From Echinarachnius parma (taxonomy: Eukaryota; Echinodermata; Echinoidea; Clypeasteroida; Echinarachniidae): 64,000 nucleotides of DNA. The translations under genes were made by a program, and so were the position numbers. The notes beneath the pieces were generated by a model that saw only the letters and a program-made list of their open reading frames with translations, ran no database searches and was not told the origin of the DNA. The stretch spans positions 1 to 64,000 of the forward strand of contig JBAMJV010004285.1 in assembly GCA_037951105.1 (NCBI GenBank), in the 5' to 3' direction. Positions 34,825 to 46,605 of the stretch are shown piece by piece. Each line of letters begins with the position of its first letter. Within the stretch, counting starts at the first letter, position 1.

Positions 34825-35404
34825 TACGTAAAAGCAACATTTGCGAATTGATGGAAAGGGGAGATTTCATTTAAAAAAAACAAGCTCCTTAATATATTGT
34901 ATTCCCTATTCATAAATAATTGAAATGTAGAGGTTTAACAAAGAACGAACTTGAACTGATAGGTATTCCCCCGCATTGAGCCATAAGCGATTCAGTTTGT
35001 CTGACCTATTTTAAACACAGGGTTGCAGAAAATAGTGGAGGGGTGAGTTCTTACAAGTTTCTCTCATGATATAACCGCCTGTTTGAGATCATTCGAATTT
35101 ACCATTTAAAGTACATAATTATTATTTTTTTTTAAACGTGGAAGCCGACATTGGCCTAGAAGCGACTCAGTTCACCGTCTTTCATGAATGGTTACTGTAG
35201 AAGTTATAATACCAAATGAAAAGATCGATTGCTGTTGTACCTATGACGTGGGGGGAGGAGGGCTTGAAAGCATAACATGGCGCTCTCTGACCTCGTGTAG
35301 AGTTGAGGACGTAAAATTAGTCACTATATTAGATGGTATTACATTATCTAAGGTCCAAACACCTGGATAGCCAGGGATAGTGTTTACTTATGACAGTATT
35401 AGAC
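34825..35404. other. Short unassigned stretch
   Basis: No gene or repeat recognised; one 60-codon frame at 35188-35370 lacks any domain. Confidence 0.35.
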
Positions 35405-35575
35405 CTGGGGGTGTTTCAACTAAAATCGAGTTTAGGCATAGAATTGATTTTAGTGACCTAAATCAATTCTACCCTAAATTAAATCCCCGCAACTTGTTTC
35501 ACGAAACTGATTTTAGGCGGGGAACGATCGAATCGATTTTAGGATTGATTTGAGTGCTTAATGAAATACCTCCAG
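35405..35575. mobile_element. Small MITE with CTGGGGGTGTTTCA ends, 171 bp
   Basis: CTGGGGGTGTTTCA on the left and TGAAATACCTCCAG on the right are imperfect inverses. Internal AAAATCGA/TCGATTTT blocks add further pairing. Target duplication is not clear. Confidence 0.65.
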
Positions 35576-35864
35576 TATCAGTATGAGAACTTGAACAAGT
35601 TCATCATGCCTTTGTCTATGGCAATGATGTAGTGAGAGGACACATATTCTCATACCCGGACAGTCGTCGTCTTGCCCACCCTATCCCTTTGCCACGTTAT
35701 TAGACTTATACCAGAATATAACAGAATGACTGTTTGTTCACAGGTACGTTGAAGGGTAGTAAGGAGGGCAAGTATTCACATAGGAGGCTACCCCCCCCCC
35801 CCCGTAATCCTCTAGCTACGCTACTAGACTTCATATCTGCTCTAGATTTCAGAACATCACTTGA

Positions 35865-35958
35865 ATGGTATTTAACAGTTTAATTCAATCTCATTAACAA
35901 CCCATCCAATGCATTGGGTGGGTTGTTTATAAGATTTAATTAAACTGTTAAATGCCAT
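35865..35958. repeat. Long hairpin, about 94 bp
   Basis: ATGGTATTTAACAGTTTAAT pairs with ATTAAACTGTTAAATGCCAT, and AACAACCCATCCA pairs with TGGGTGGGTTGTT around a GCAT centre. It may be a minimal foldback MITE; flanking duplications were not resolved. Confidence 0.8.
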
Positions 35959-36019
35959 AAAATAAAACGAATATAAGTGACTGGTAGATTAACGTTAATA
36001 AGGATGTGAAAACGAACAA

Positions 36020-36075
36020 AGAAAATGAACTCCGGATCTCTGGGCCGGCGCCCAACCGCTAAGCTACATATTATG
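36020..36075 (-). mobile_element. tRNA-like fragment, probable SINE head
   Basis: On the minus strand the sequence reads TAGCTTAGCGGTTGGGCGCC, a good A-box region, followed by CAGAGATCCGGAGTTC where the T arm would begin. The B box is degenerate and no acceptor stem could be paired. I read it as a decayed SINE or tRNA pseudogene. Confidence 0.4.
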
Positions 36076-37222
36076 TTTAGTAAAAAGGAAAACGTATTAG
36101 ACCTTAAACGATTAATAACGATAATTTAATGGTAAAATTTATGTGTAAATAAATTATTATTGAAAGGATCACATGAAGTGTCCATTCGACATGTTCGAGG
36201 TGGTGTGCTAGAAGTAGTCCTAACAACTTTCGATAAATGAACAACTAATATCTAACGTTATCTCAAGGATGCGACACATCTTGATTTTTTTAATGAACAC
36301 TGACAGCCCGCGTCAAATGATTGGTGACAACTTCGATGGATTGAGAATTGCTATTTCATTATTTACAAAAGACATTTACAAAAGACAACGGATACATGTG
36401 TGCTGTTTGTACGTCCGTTTACCCAGGGAAATCCCTGGTGTACCTTTTCAACCGTCCCCTATCCCCATTTCAAAACCAACATACACATGTACGTACCTCG
36501 TTGTGTAGCGTAGTCAGACTGATTGGGGTACAACATATTATATTGGAGAGGGGGTACACCGTATATTCATTTTAACAGTTGTTATCCTTTTGCTTTTTAT
36601 TGTTCTTGTCAAAGTAGTAAGGGCACGTGTCCCTCTTGCCCGTGGCGCTACGTCATTGTATGTGTACCGACACTTAGCAGTGTTAAGGAAAGTTTGTGAA
36701 TGCGCATAATCAAAACTAGGTCGGTTGACATGGTTGAAGGGATCGTATAAAGCGTAGATAGGGCGGTAGGTTAGGAATTGAACAAACAAATCATGTACAT
36801 GAACAAATAATTAAAAAACAAATCAATATCAAGGATAGATATAAAAGGGGGCGTACAATATCCTAATCTTTAAGGTCTTCAAGGTCGCATACTGCCTAGA
36901 AATATTCACCTTTAATACAAATTGACATCCAAATTTAAAGTAACCTACTGAGTGACGTCATAATCTGACTTTGGTTATATCCATTCTACTTTATAATTAT
37001 ACATGTAGAAGACATGTCATTCAAACAATAATGAATGGTGATTTGTGCCATATAACATTTTATGCTTCGCTGAGATTGTTGGCATATTCCACTGATAATT
37101 ACACACGCTGTTTTGCCTAACCCTAAGTTAATCAGCGGATTGGAAAATATGCTCTCCTTAATCTGTTCATACGAATCATTCAATCATTCAATCAAAGTCG
37201 GTAAGTGTACATTTGGGGAGGC
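36076..37222. other. 1.1-kb stretch, no recognised gene
   Basis: The phrase GAAGGGATCGTATAAAGCGT with AGGGCGGTA (36735-36765) recurs as GGAAGGATTGTATAAAGTGT with AGGGCGGTA at 38960, and a weaker copy lies near 39310. This suggests an old dispersed duplication. Frames at 36269-36575 and 36538-36789 have no domain. Confidence 0.35.
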
Positions 37223-37226
37223 TTAA

Positions 37227-37763
37227 AGTGATCCAGGTAAAGTGTCTAACTCCACGAAAAATACTTGGAGCTTCCTCGTTTCTCTTCTGCCGTGTTGTTT
37301 AGCTGATTTAAGAGAAGAATAAAATAGGGTTAGATTTTTTCAAATGTCCCTTTAGTATGAGGATAATTATCATTGAAAATCATTATTTCAAAAGCGTTTG
37401 CTAACGCTTTTGATAAAAAGTACAATTGCCGTAGCTGAACACGTCCGGCCAGCGCGCGTAGGAAACCTTCCCGACCCGACTGTTGAGCCGAGCGCGCGCA
37501 AATTCCATGAATTCTGTACCGTCTGTATACACGAGTGCGGATATCGTCAAACGGATGATTATTACTGCGACAAATCTACGGCAGGCCATCAGTATTCGGT
37601 GATAAAATATGAACTCAATATTCGTTTTTTTCACTAGGTAAACAGTGTTCGTTTTCTTTCAAACTTTCACAAATCTTTCAATTGTATTTTACAATGATAT
37701 TGATATAGGATTGAAGTCTCAAATGTCATTTTGTGCAATATCTGACACTTTACACGGATCACT
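37227..37763. mobile_element. TTAA MITE family E, long copy, 537 bp
   Basis: Flanked by TTAA at 37223-37226 and 37764-37767. Left AGTGATCCAGGTAAAGTGTC and right GACACTTTACACGGATCACT are near-exact inverses. A CpG-rich core (37435-37500) is absent from the shorter copy at 34553. Reading frames over 37398-37637 have no known domain. The right TTAA also serves as the left TTAA of the next element. Confidence 0.8.
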
Positions 37764-37767
37764 TTAA

Positions 37768-38625
37768 AGGCCAAGTTGAGTTTTGGTAATTTCCAAAGTG
37801 CCCCCCCCCCCCCCCCCCCCCCCCCCCAACATCCAACATCGATTGTAACGGATTTGGTTGATTCAATTCCATATGAAAGATCATCGAAAAAAAACATGGG
37901 AAATAATAATAATTTCCATTCAAATGCTCTAATTGTTGTGAAATTTGCTTTCAAAATATCATATAAAAGTGGTTGACGCCCGGGTATCACTTTTTAGAAC
38001 CGCTAGTGCGAGGCACTAGCGTTCTATGTTCTCCTAATAAAAGACTGAAACCAAATATTTGTGTGCACGCTAATTGTGCTTAAAACCATACATATGATAC
38101 GGTACTTACCAGCAATTTACTCTCCAATATGTGATCCAACTACCGGGTGATTAAGATTATGATTTTTCCTTCCATTCCGCAAAAAATCAGTGATATATGC
38201 GCCTCATGGACCAGTCTCTCCGAGTGTGTTAGCGCGACTGTGAACGAAAGGCGAACGAATGCGAATGGGGCTTGCGAGTTGCGTCAACGGCAGTGTTGGA
38301 GTCATACTTCTATGGTTGCGATACATAATATACACGTACTACTGTATAGTATTACCGTACACAGTGACTGCACTACAGTCCCGTATTACCGCACACTGCC
38401 ACTATACAGTCTCGTATTAGGACCTACAACGCTAGTGCTTCGCGCCGAGTTAATTGACACTTCGAGTTGTAACGGCTCTTTTGTGAATGATAACAGGGGT
38501 TTACTTTGTCGTTTGTGAATTGTGTATACTTTTCGAGCATGGTGAAGTTATAACTATTAGTTTGTATCGTAATCGTGCAGGTTTTGGTTACTAAAGTTAA
38601 GTTTGACCAATACTCAACTATCCCT
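37768..38625. mobile_element. TTAA MITE family A, chimeric copy
   Basis: The left end TTAA then AGGCCAAGTTGAGTTTTGG, and the right end (38455-38625) with TCGAGCATGGTGAAGTTATA and ACTCAACTATCCCT before TTAA (38626-38629), belong to family A. The middle differs: it carries a C27 run (37801-37827) and an unrelated 38000-38440 segment with a CGCTAGTGC..GCACTAGCG hairpin. Later insertion or template switching is likely. Confidence 0.65.
37801..37827 (+). repeat. C27 homopolymer
   Basis: An uninterrupted run of 27 C inside the chimeric family A element, the longest homopolymer I noted in the window. Length is likely polymorphic or sequencing-sensitive. Confidence 0.92.
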
Positions 38626-38629
38626 TTAA

Positions 38630-40543
38630 TAGAAGAAAATAAACAGATATAACATAATGCTGCGCAAAGTGGAGTCAAGGGCACATGGAAAGGGCATATT
38701 GCTACCATTAAATTATTATGTTTAAATTGTAATATCATAAAAACAGACATGTTGCAGTATAACATTGTCTTACATCCCCACCCCCCCCCAAAAAAAAAAG
38801 AAGAAGTATTTTGATAAACTTTGCAAGCGCTACAATCCCGAAGCACAGAAATGGTATAACTGTGTAGCACTTTTGGTAATATTAGGGTTAAGTAAAGGTT
38901 GTTTGGTTACTTTGGCATATCTATGCATTCCTAAATGCTAATGATTGAATGTATGCCAGTTGGAAGGATTGTATAAAGTGTGCATTTAGGGCGGTACGAT
39001 AGAAGTGGAACAAATAAATATGATAAATGAAGAAATGATGAGCATTGAAGTGGTCCACGTGAAAAGGGGCACATGCTATGATGCTCGCAAATGTTTATCT
39101 TTTAACAAAATATCCTCAATTTGTTGTTTGCGATGTATTGCTACATTCGTTATCGGAATGTATTCTCCCGCATGTCTTCCAGTGCCAAACCAAGACAAGG
39201 CCGAAGGGTTATCAAATACGTTTGTATACATAGAAACAACAGAGTCAAGTGCAAATTATTTGGCCCATACCAGCTGTACTTCAGAAATGAGAATGATTGA
39301 ATCGAAGTCAGGTAAAGTGGTCAAAAAGTGTACTTATGGGGCAGGGAGCATGTAGAAGTAGAACAAATAAAGGGATACATGAACACACCATAAGCAGTAT
39401 AGTGAATCTCAAGGACGGAGACATGAAAGGGCACGTAGCATCTTTCTAAAAAGGTGTATAACTCCAATAATACTTCATCCGTATCACGAGCCTGTCAGAA
39501 ACGTATGATCCTAGATATCATATCCGAGATATGATTATTGGGGTTTCCAATAATGCCCCGCTGACATCTTTATTAATCGTCTAAGACCTTTTCATGGACC
39601 TTTTCATTCCACTCTTCAATGGAATAGAACGACATATTTATCTTAAAGACTTCGTATTATATTCAAGGACATCTGAATAATTGCGCTGAATATGCACTTA
39701 TCAAAATATTTATTTGTTCAGAAACATCTGTTTATGAGCTGTTTGTCTTCATGTATGAATAAATCAAAATGGAAAATCTTCATTCGAACCTTAAATAAAT
39801 TTGTTTAAATATATAATTCAAAACATAAATAGTTGAAATCAAAGCGAGTAACTAAATTGCATTTAGTTACTCGTCGCTTATTTAACTACAAATTATGTTC
39901 CTTTATAATAGGATGGCTTATAAGTATAACTCATGATTCCAGAAGTTTGCATCATTGAAAATTCATACCGGTGGCATTAATTTCGTATACTCCAATAATC
40001 ATAGCTTATTTCTCGTTCGAATGAAAAAAGAAAATGAATGTATAAAAAAGACAAATCTAAATATTTTAAAGGATAATAATGTTTGCACTAAATGCTTAGT
40101 CAGTTTCGCTTTATAGGATATTTATTCTCAATCACATTATGTGTATTAACCAGCAACATGTGCCTCTTTATTAGTTTATTTATCTCAATTTGCTTTACAC
40201 CGATAATGTGGTTGACAGTAAAATGTTTAAATAACACTTCGCATCAGATTAAAGTCTACATCAATGATGGTACCAAATATATGAACTTGCATTTGCTTCT
40301 TAAGATGATCTTGTCTTTAGTCAATCCAGTAGCTAATAAGATGTAAAATAAATCATGTTTGCTTTTCTGTGACATAATGGTTTTGTTTCTATTGAAATAA
40401 ATAAGTAATTTGAATGGTAATTACATTTTTTTGCAAGGGAACGACACTTTGTAATTCTTTCTTATTTACTAGTCCAGATCTTTATCGGATTTTGGGGAAG
40501 GGAATAAAATTATGGAATAATGGCTAACTGCACTCTTATATTT
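38630..40543. other. 1.9-kb stretch, one unassigned 116-codon frame
   Basis: The plus frame 39005-39355 has mixed composition with several Cys residues, but no signal peptide, domain or splice context that I can recognise. It lies in sequence that also resembles 36.7-36.85 kb, so it is probably repeat-derived. Confidence 0.3.
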
Positions 40544-41365
40544 GAAGAGCTCGTTTCCAAAAGAGGTTAGGTCCATTTTCCATCAAAATTCATTTTTTTA
40601 GCTTAATTTATAGATTATGAGCACCTCTATCCGGTAAAGCTAACAGAAAACTGAAATTCATACTGGAATTTTTTTTAAATTTAAAAAGAAAATTCATTTT
40701 TTTTTCAAAAGAGGTCTAGGTTAGGTCCAACACAGTTTGTTTCCAAAAAAGGTTAGGTCCCCAAAAAAATGAAAAAAAAAATTAATACAAAAAAACAGAA
40801 GGTGCTGGGATTTTTTTTAAGAGTTATTTTACAATCCTATTATGATGCTCTTTCATGTAAAATAATTGTATATCCTCTCAACATTGCTAACTATGAGAAA
40901 TATAAAACCCTCCTTTTCTCAGTACAAAAGTGGACCTAACCTTTTTTGGAGCTCGTTTCCAAAAGAGGTTAGGTCCATTTTCCATCAAAATTCATTTGTT
41001 AGCCTAATCTATAGATTTTGAGCAGCTCTATCCGGTAAAGCTAACAGAAAACTCAAATTCATACTGGAAAGTTGTTAAAATTTACAAAGAAAATTCATTT
41101 TTTTTTTTCAAAAGAGGTTAGGTCCAACACAGTTTGTTCCCAAAATAAGGTTAGGTCCAAAAAATAAAAATAAATAAATAAAAATATAAAAAAACAGAAG
41201 ATGCCGGGATTTTTATTTAGAGTTATTTTACAATCCTATTATAATGCTCTTTCATGTAATAGAATTGTTTATCCTCTCAACATTGCTAACTATGAGAAAT
41301 AAAAAACCCTCTTTTTTTTAAAACTTACAAAAGTGGACCTAACCTTTTTTGGAAACGAACTCTTC
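40544..41365. mobile_element. Dimeric MITE related to the GAAGAGC family
   Basis: Outer ends GAAGAGCTCGTTTCCAAAAG and CTTTTTTGGAAACGAACTC plus TTC are inverse. Inside, the block beginning GAGCTCGTTTCCAAAAGAGG occurs at 40547 and again at 40949. The two units are about 402 bp apart and each ends in TGGACCTAACCTTTTTTGG. The element is a head-to-tail dimer of one MITE, with the inner junction sharing a single end. Non-coding. Confidence 0.85.
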
Positions 41366-42266
41366 ATTTGTATAATATTATCGATTTGAATCAGCTCGCG
41401 GGTTATATTAATATGAAGGTTGGTATAAATCAACTCACTTTTGCATGTTAGCATTCATGAAAGCCAAAGAACAGTATTAGGAGACGCGCTGCACAGAAAA
41501 TATGAAAAAATATGCCCTCATTATACCTACCATGTTGAAACATTATATTATACAATATAATTATGTTAATGTAGAAATTGACTATTATAAGCATTTTCAG
41601 ACCAACACACAGCCCGACGGAGCGGGGCAATTGAGCGGTGAATTTAGGCCAAATTTAAGGAGCATATACTGGCGGCGTTAATTTAATTTGCAATCTATAT
41701 TTCTACATTTAACTATACAATGGTTCGGATTTTACCACACAAGCCATTTTTAATACCATGTCAACACTATCGATCAATTAGTTTGACAAATATTGATAAA
41801 TAATTTCGGTAACTTTACAAATAGTGTTATTTGGCTTTTAAAACGAAAAGGATTTCGTAGTGCGCTAATTAAACGTATAGACTTAGACTATAGACGATAG
41901 GCTTATTGCAATTTCAAATTAATATATTGATGAAAATAAACTTCATTTTTTTTTTTTTTAAGAATGGATTATGATATACACGCTATCGCTACCTAGCCTA
42001 AAATGAGTTTGAGTAAATGCTAAACACGTTGTTGAAAAATGGGTTTATGGCGGTTTAATTGCGCAATTATTAGATTGTAAAAAGGGGGCGTTATGGTGCG
42101 AAGAAAACCGACGTGAGGTGAGGAAGCAGTGTTACGCATGAATAATTACTAGGCGAGGTGATATCAGCACGGGAGAGTGGCCGTAATATGGCAGGGTCAA
42201 AATAATGTTTTCACACCAGATCCTAAATTATGGGGTAAACGCGGGGCAGGATTTTGTAATTCCTCC
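41366..42266. other. 0.9-kb AT-rich stretch, nothing recognised
   Basis: No gene or transposon boundary identified. A T run lies near 41947. Confidence 0.35.
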
Positions 42267-42506
42267 TAGCGTTCGGTTAGTGTGTCCACCTCATGCCAGT
42301 GAGATCTTGGGTTCGAACCCTGACCGGGTCATACCAAAGTCTTTAAAGATGTTACATTCTGCCTTCTAGCCGGCACTCGGCATTTATCGAATGGATAAGG
42401 GAATGTTTAACACACGGATTTACCAGAGGACTTGCCCCCTTCTGTACCTTTCACTGCTTTAGTAGACGCGTGGCCTAGAAATACACTATCGCCATAAGTA
42501 TGTGCC
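42267..42506 (+). mobile_element. tRNA-derived SINE, family S1, copy 2
   Basis: The A-box region is TAGCGTTCGGTTAGTG and the B box is GGGTTCGAACCC (about 42309-42320). It is followed by CGGGTCATACCAAAG, shared with the copy at 5350. The 3' end is overrun by the duplicated S2 block. Confidence 0.7.
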
Positions 42507-43109
42507 AAGTTGGCACGGGAAGGACTTTGGCTAACTATCAACTGTACGAATACATTGCGTAACTGGCCGTTTCGACGTGGTGTGGCAAGATTTGTATAGA
42601 GCGCGCGCTTTCCGATCGTGAGATCCCGAGTTCGAACCCAAGCCCACTCCGTTTGTCCTTTAGCATTGCTTTAATCCACATTGCTGCTCTCTACCCAGGT
42701 GTGTATAAGTGCATAGTATGAATGGGTACCATGGTCGGGTGTCACTTAGCCTTCGCGCCATTGGCAGCATATGGCTAGTATACTCCCCAGGGAGTTGAGA
42801 AAGTACCCAAGTTGGCACGGGAAGGACTTTGGCTAACTATCAACTGTACGAATACATTGCGTAACTGGCCGTTTCGACGTGGTGTGGCAAGATTTGTATA
42901 GAGCGCGCGCTTTCCGATCGTGAGATCCCGAGTTCGAACCCAAGCCCACTCCGTTTGTCCTTTAGCATTGCTTTAATCCACATTGCTGCTCTCTACCCAG
43001 GTGTGTATAAGTGCATAGTATGAATGGGTACCATGGTCGGGTGTCACTTAGCCTTCGCGCCATTGGCAGCATATGGCTAGTATACTCCCCAGGGAGTTGA
43101 GAAAGTACC
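42507..43109 (+). repeat. Apparently perfect 302-bp tandem duplication
   Basis: The block from AAGTTGGCACGGGAAGGACT to GGGAGTTGAGAAAGTACC occurs at 42507-42808 and again at 42809-43109 with no difference that I could see. It contains the S2 SINE head and body but not its 3' tail. Identity this high means a very recent duplication or an assembly artefact. Confidence 0.93.
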
Positions 43110-43222
43110 TAATATCATTGTGTGGGTTTGAGCTGTACCTAATAACCATGGGTAATAATACTTGCACTTAGAAACCCTGTGTTAAGCGCTATATAAATGC
43201 AAGTTATTATTATTATTATCAT
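42575..43222 (+). mobile_element. tRNA-derived SINE, family S2, copy 2, internally duplicated
   Basis: The head GACGTGGTGTGGCAAGATTT and B box GAGTTCGAACCC occur twice because of the 302-bp duplication. The single tail GCGCTATATAAATGCAAGTT then ATTATTATTATTATC closes the second unit at 43185-43222. Pol III promoter boxes appear intact. Confidence 0.85.
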
Positions 43223-43702
43223 TAACTCACTCTTGATTTCCGGTAAAACGTTATGTAAGTATTATATGGTGCCTTGGAACAACACCTGCATCCACACTGC
43301 ATATCCCAGAGTATTTTATCGATCGAGTTCATCTGCTTTTTAACATGTTTGAAGCCCAAAGTTACCATGGCATGTGGGCCATATAGTTCAAACAGTTTCC
43401 CCGGTAGTAAGGGCATGTGTGAACGCATCAATTGACAGGTTAGGAGCAGGTGTGAGGTGCATCACTGATATAATCCATTACATACAGCATGCACAGGGTC
43501 GGCACTTATTACCACAAACTGCCCCCTTGAGGGTTCCGTTGAATAATAATGATGGTAATTATTTCCTTGCAATATTAATAATATATGTGTGGGTGTATTA
43601 GCTGTGTGATTACGTTTAGTATGTTTATATCAACTCTCTTCCTTTAGGTTTCTATTTTCAAATGTTATGTTATAATGCTGATCGATTTATAATCCTGTTT
43701 AA

Positions 43703-44262
43703 AGGGATAGTTGAGTTTTGGTAGAGAGGACGCTACACAACATTTTTTTTTTGTGTGAGATAATGAAAAACTGAGTGTTAAGTTTGAAAGAGCATACAAT
43801 TTTAATGGCAGAATAAACTTTATTTGATCAAAATCGGTTCAGAAACGGCTGAAATTATCCATAAACATAACCATTTGTAATAAATGTGGGGCCCCACAAG
43901 TATTCGAGAATTTTGAACCAGCCGTTAAAATTCGTTTTAAAATGCTTCCACTTTTCCAAAAAAGTCAAAAGAGGTTTTTAGATAGTTGTTGATTATCTCT
44001 CACTATTTCAACAAATCATCACATGCACAATATTTTATTTTAAATGGTTTAAACAAATGCATTTGTTGAAAGCGCCCTCTTTAGTTTAAACAGCTGTTTT
44101 TGAATGATAACAGGCTTTTTACTTAGTCGTTTGTAACGTTTTTATTCCTTTTGAGCATTGTGGAGTTATAATTATTAGTTTGTAATATAATGGTGCAGAT
44201 TTTGGTTACTAAAATTCAGTTTGACTAAAACTGTACTCTCTCTACCAGAACTCACTATCCCT
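43703..44262. mobile_element. TTAA MITE family A, copy 3, complete
   Basis: Flanked by TTAA at 43699-43702 and 44263-44266. Ends AGGGATAGTTGAGTTTTGG and CCAGAACTCACTATCCCT are near-inverse. The 560-bp interior parallels 5838-6373 with moderate divergence, suggesting an older insertion. Confidence 0.85.
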
Positions 44263-44266
44263 TTAA

Positions 44267-45399
44267 TGATGTTGGTTTAACCCTGTTATCATAATGATGG
44301 TTGATGTTATCATAATGTAGTGTATGCCTTCTATTAAAATGCAGCATATTTACACATTTAAACCACGCTTGACCTTGATGTCCAAACACTTGTCCATAAC
44401 GTAGTTAGAATCGAAATTTGAGTTTCCCATTCCATATTAATTTCATCATGTTCATTTATTTAAAATAGCGAAAATATCTTCTCAAGTATGAAATATATTC
44501 TTATTTGTGTTCATTAAAGACATTATTACAACAATTAAAGTAATTCCATTTTACAAACATAACACAAATCCAGGTTAATGTGTTGAGCAGCATTAGATGA
44601 CTTGCATGAATCTCCGGGGGGGGGGGGGGGGGGGGGGGTCACTCCCAACATGACTGGCTACGCACCCGCGTCCAAAAAAAGGCGTCGATATGGTATCATT
44701 TTCAGCTATACGGCGTCGTCGACGTTTTCCTTTAAAACAAAAAAGAGGTAGTTTTCAGCACTCATTGGAAACAAATTCACAAAAAGGGTATCTTTTCAGG
44801 TGCATTTTGCGCCATTAAGTGTAGGTTTTCAAAGCATTACGCCATTTATTAGTGTAAACTTAAGATGGTGCGATACGCTATCTAGGTTCCATTTCAGAGG
44901 TTGATGGACACGGGTGGGTAGCACTTATTTCATTAGAGTGACCCTCGGGGATGAGTATAAATCACTATCGAAAAGCACAACACTTCGTAACCTTTTAAAA
45001 GTATACATTGACTTTTACAGATTTCCCCGCTGTAACATCATCTCAGTTTAAAAGTAAGTATAATTATTAAACATTATCCTTGAAGTGTAATGCTGAATGT
45101 GCTTACCGGGAAAACTTCATACGTGAATATCATTATATCCAACTTCCCCCAACATAATTGTAAGGGCATGTGAAATGTTGAACTACTTGAGAGCCTTTTG
45201 ATGTGTTTTACTAAGAGGAGTTATGAGTTGGGGCATGCATGCAGGTAAAGTCTACGTGCAATGGCGTAGCTAACACAGCCAAGAGACGTAAGGTAGAATC
45301 AAACGCTCACTCCCCTTTCCCTCCCCGAGCTTGTGGTAATACTAGGCACTTTAGTAGACACCACCACGAAAACAGCTTACACCATTAGTATTGATAGCG
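44267..45399. other. 1.1-kb stretch with G23 run and ~52-bp subrepeats
   Basis: A G23 run sits at 44616-44638. From 44690 to 44900 a GGTATCTTTTCAGG-like phrase recurs about five times at roughly 50-bp spacing. This resembles the internal subrepeats of a non-autonomous element whose ends I could not define. Confidence 0.4.
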
Positions 45400-46605
45400 C
45401 ATGCTGTACCTTTCCAGTGAAGCATAACCCCCTCCATACCACTTGTATGGGTTCAGCCTAGCTAGGTCACTGCCTATGCAGTGGTGTTGCCGCAAGGTAC
45501 GGCACGACGGGGAAAATCTTCAATAAAAATAAACAATTATGATATAGAGTGTGCCCCCCCCCCCTTGACATTTCCCGTGTCCCCCCACCACCCCCCCCCC
45601 CCAATCTGTCTGACCACGCAACGCCACTGTGTCTACGTATCCTTCCAGTGAAGCGTTGCCCCCCTCCTTCCCCCTACCAGCCCTCTTCCCTCCTTACCCA
45701 TTACTGTGGGTGAATCCTTGTTACGTCCATGTCTACGATACGTGAGCCATCCAGTTGTCATTACCCCCCCCCCCCCTTCCCTCCCTCATTACACCCTGCT
45801 ATGGGTACAGCCTTGTTTATACATCAATGTCTACGTTAGCCATCCAGGAGTCATGTCCTCCCCCCCCCCCCCCCCCCGCCTTCCACATCCTTACCCCCGT
45901 ATAAGGGTGCAGCCTGGCTACGTCCATGTCTACATGTGCTCTCCCGGAGCCATTACACCAACCCCCCCCCCCCCCCCCACACCCTCCCCCTTCTTAGGGT
46001 GCAGCCCGGTTACGTCCAGGTCTACGTGAGCCATCCATGAGTCATTACCCCCCCCCCCCCTTGCCTTCCACATCCTTACCCCCTTCTAAGGGTGCAGCCT
46101 GGTTACGTCCATGTCCACGTGAGCCATCCTGGAGTCATTATCTCCCTCTTTACCCTCTCTATGGGCATGATGGGTGCAGCATTGTTACGTCCATGTCTAC
46201 GTGAGCCATCCTGGTCATTACCTCCCTCTTTACCCTCTCTATGGGGTGCAGCATTGTTACGTCCAGGTCTACGTGAGCCATCCTGGAGTCATTACCTCCC
46301 TCTTTACCCTCTCTATGGGCATGATGGGTGCAGCATTGTTACGTCCATGTCTACGTGAGCCATCCTGGAGTCATTACCTCCCTCTTTACCCTCTCTATGG
46401 GTGCAGCCTGGGTTACGTCCATGTCTACGTGAGCCATCCTGGAGTCATTACCTCCCTCTTTACCCTCTCTATGGGCATGATGGGTGCAGCATTGTTACGT
46501 CCAGGTCTACGTGAGCCATCCTGGAGTCATTACCTCCCTCTCTACCCTCTCTATGGGTGCAGCCTGGTTACGTCCATGTCTACGTGAGCTATCCAGGAGT
46601 CATTC
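45400..46605 (+). repeat. 70-85 bp minisatellite, about a dozen units, with inserted MITE
   Basis: Units share GTTACGTCCATGTCTACGTG, AGCCATCCTGGAGTCATTAC and CTCTATGGG, and variants carry an extra GGGCATGATG. The 5' units are older and contain C10-C17 tracts; the 3' units (46090-46600) are highly alike. A small hAT-like MITE interrupts the array at 45479-45629. Open frames of 80-137 codons here come from the repeat. Confidence 0.88.
45479..45629. mobile_element. hAT-like CAGTGGCG-type MITE inside the minisatellite
   Basis: CAGTGGTGTTGC and GCAACGCCACTG are the ends. Flanking 8-mers TGCCTATG and TGTCTACG match at six positions. The core holds two C runs. It interrupts repeat units of the surrounding minisatellite. 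Confidence 0.6.

Noticed and set aside
38424-38870. 148-codon minus-strand frame
   Set aside because: It overlaps the right end of a TTAA MITE and a C/A homopolymer and shows no domain.
39005-39355. 116-codon plus-strand frame as a small secreted Cys protein
   Set aside because: No signal peptide at the start, no recognisable fold, and the surrounding sequence resembles a dispersed duplication.
42577-42650. Functional tRNA gene
   Set aside because: Part of a SINE duplicated with its body; the arms do not form a complete cloverleaf by eye.
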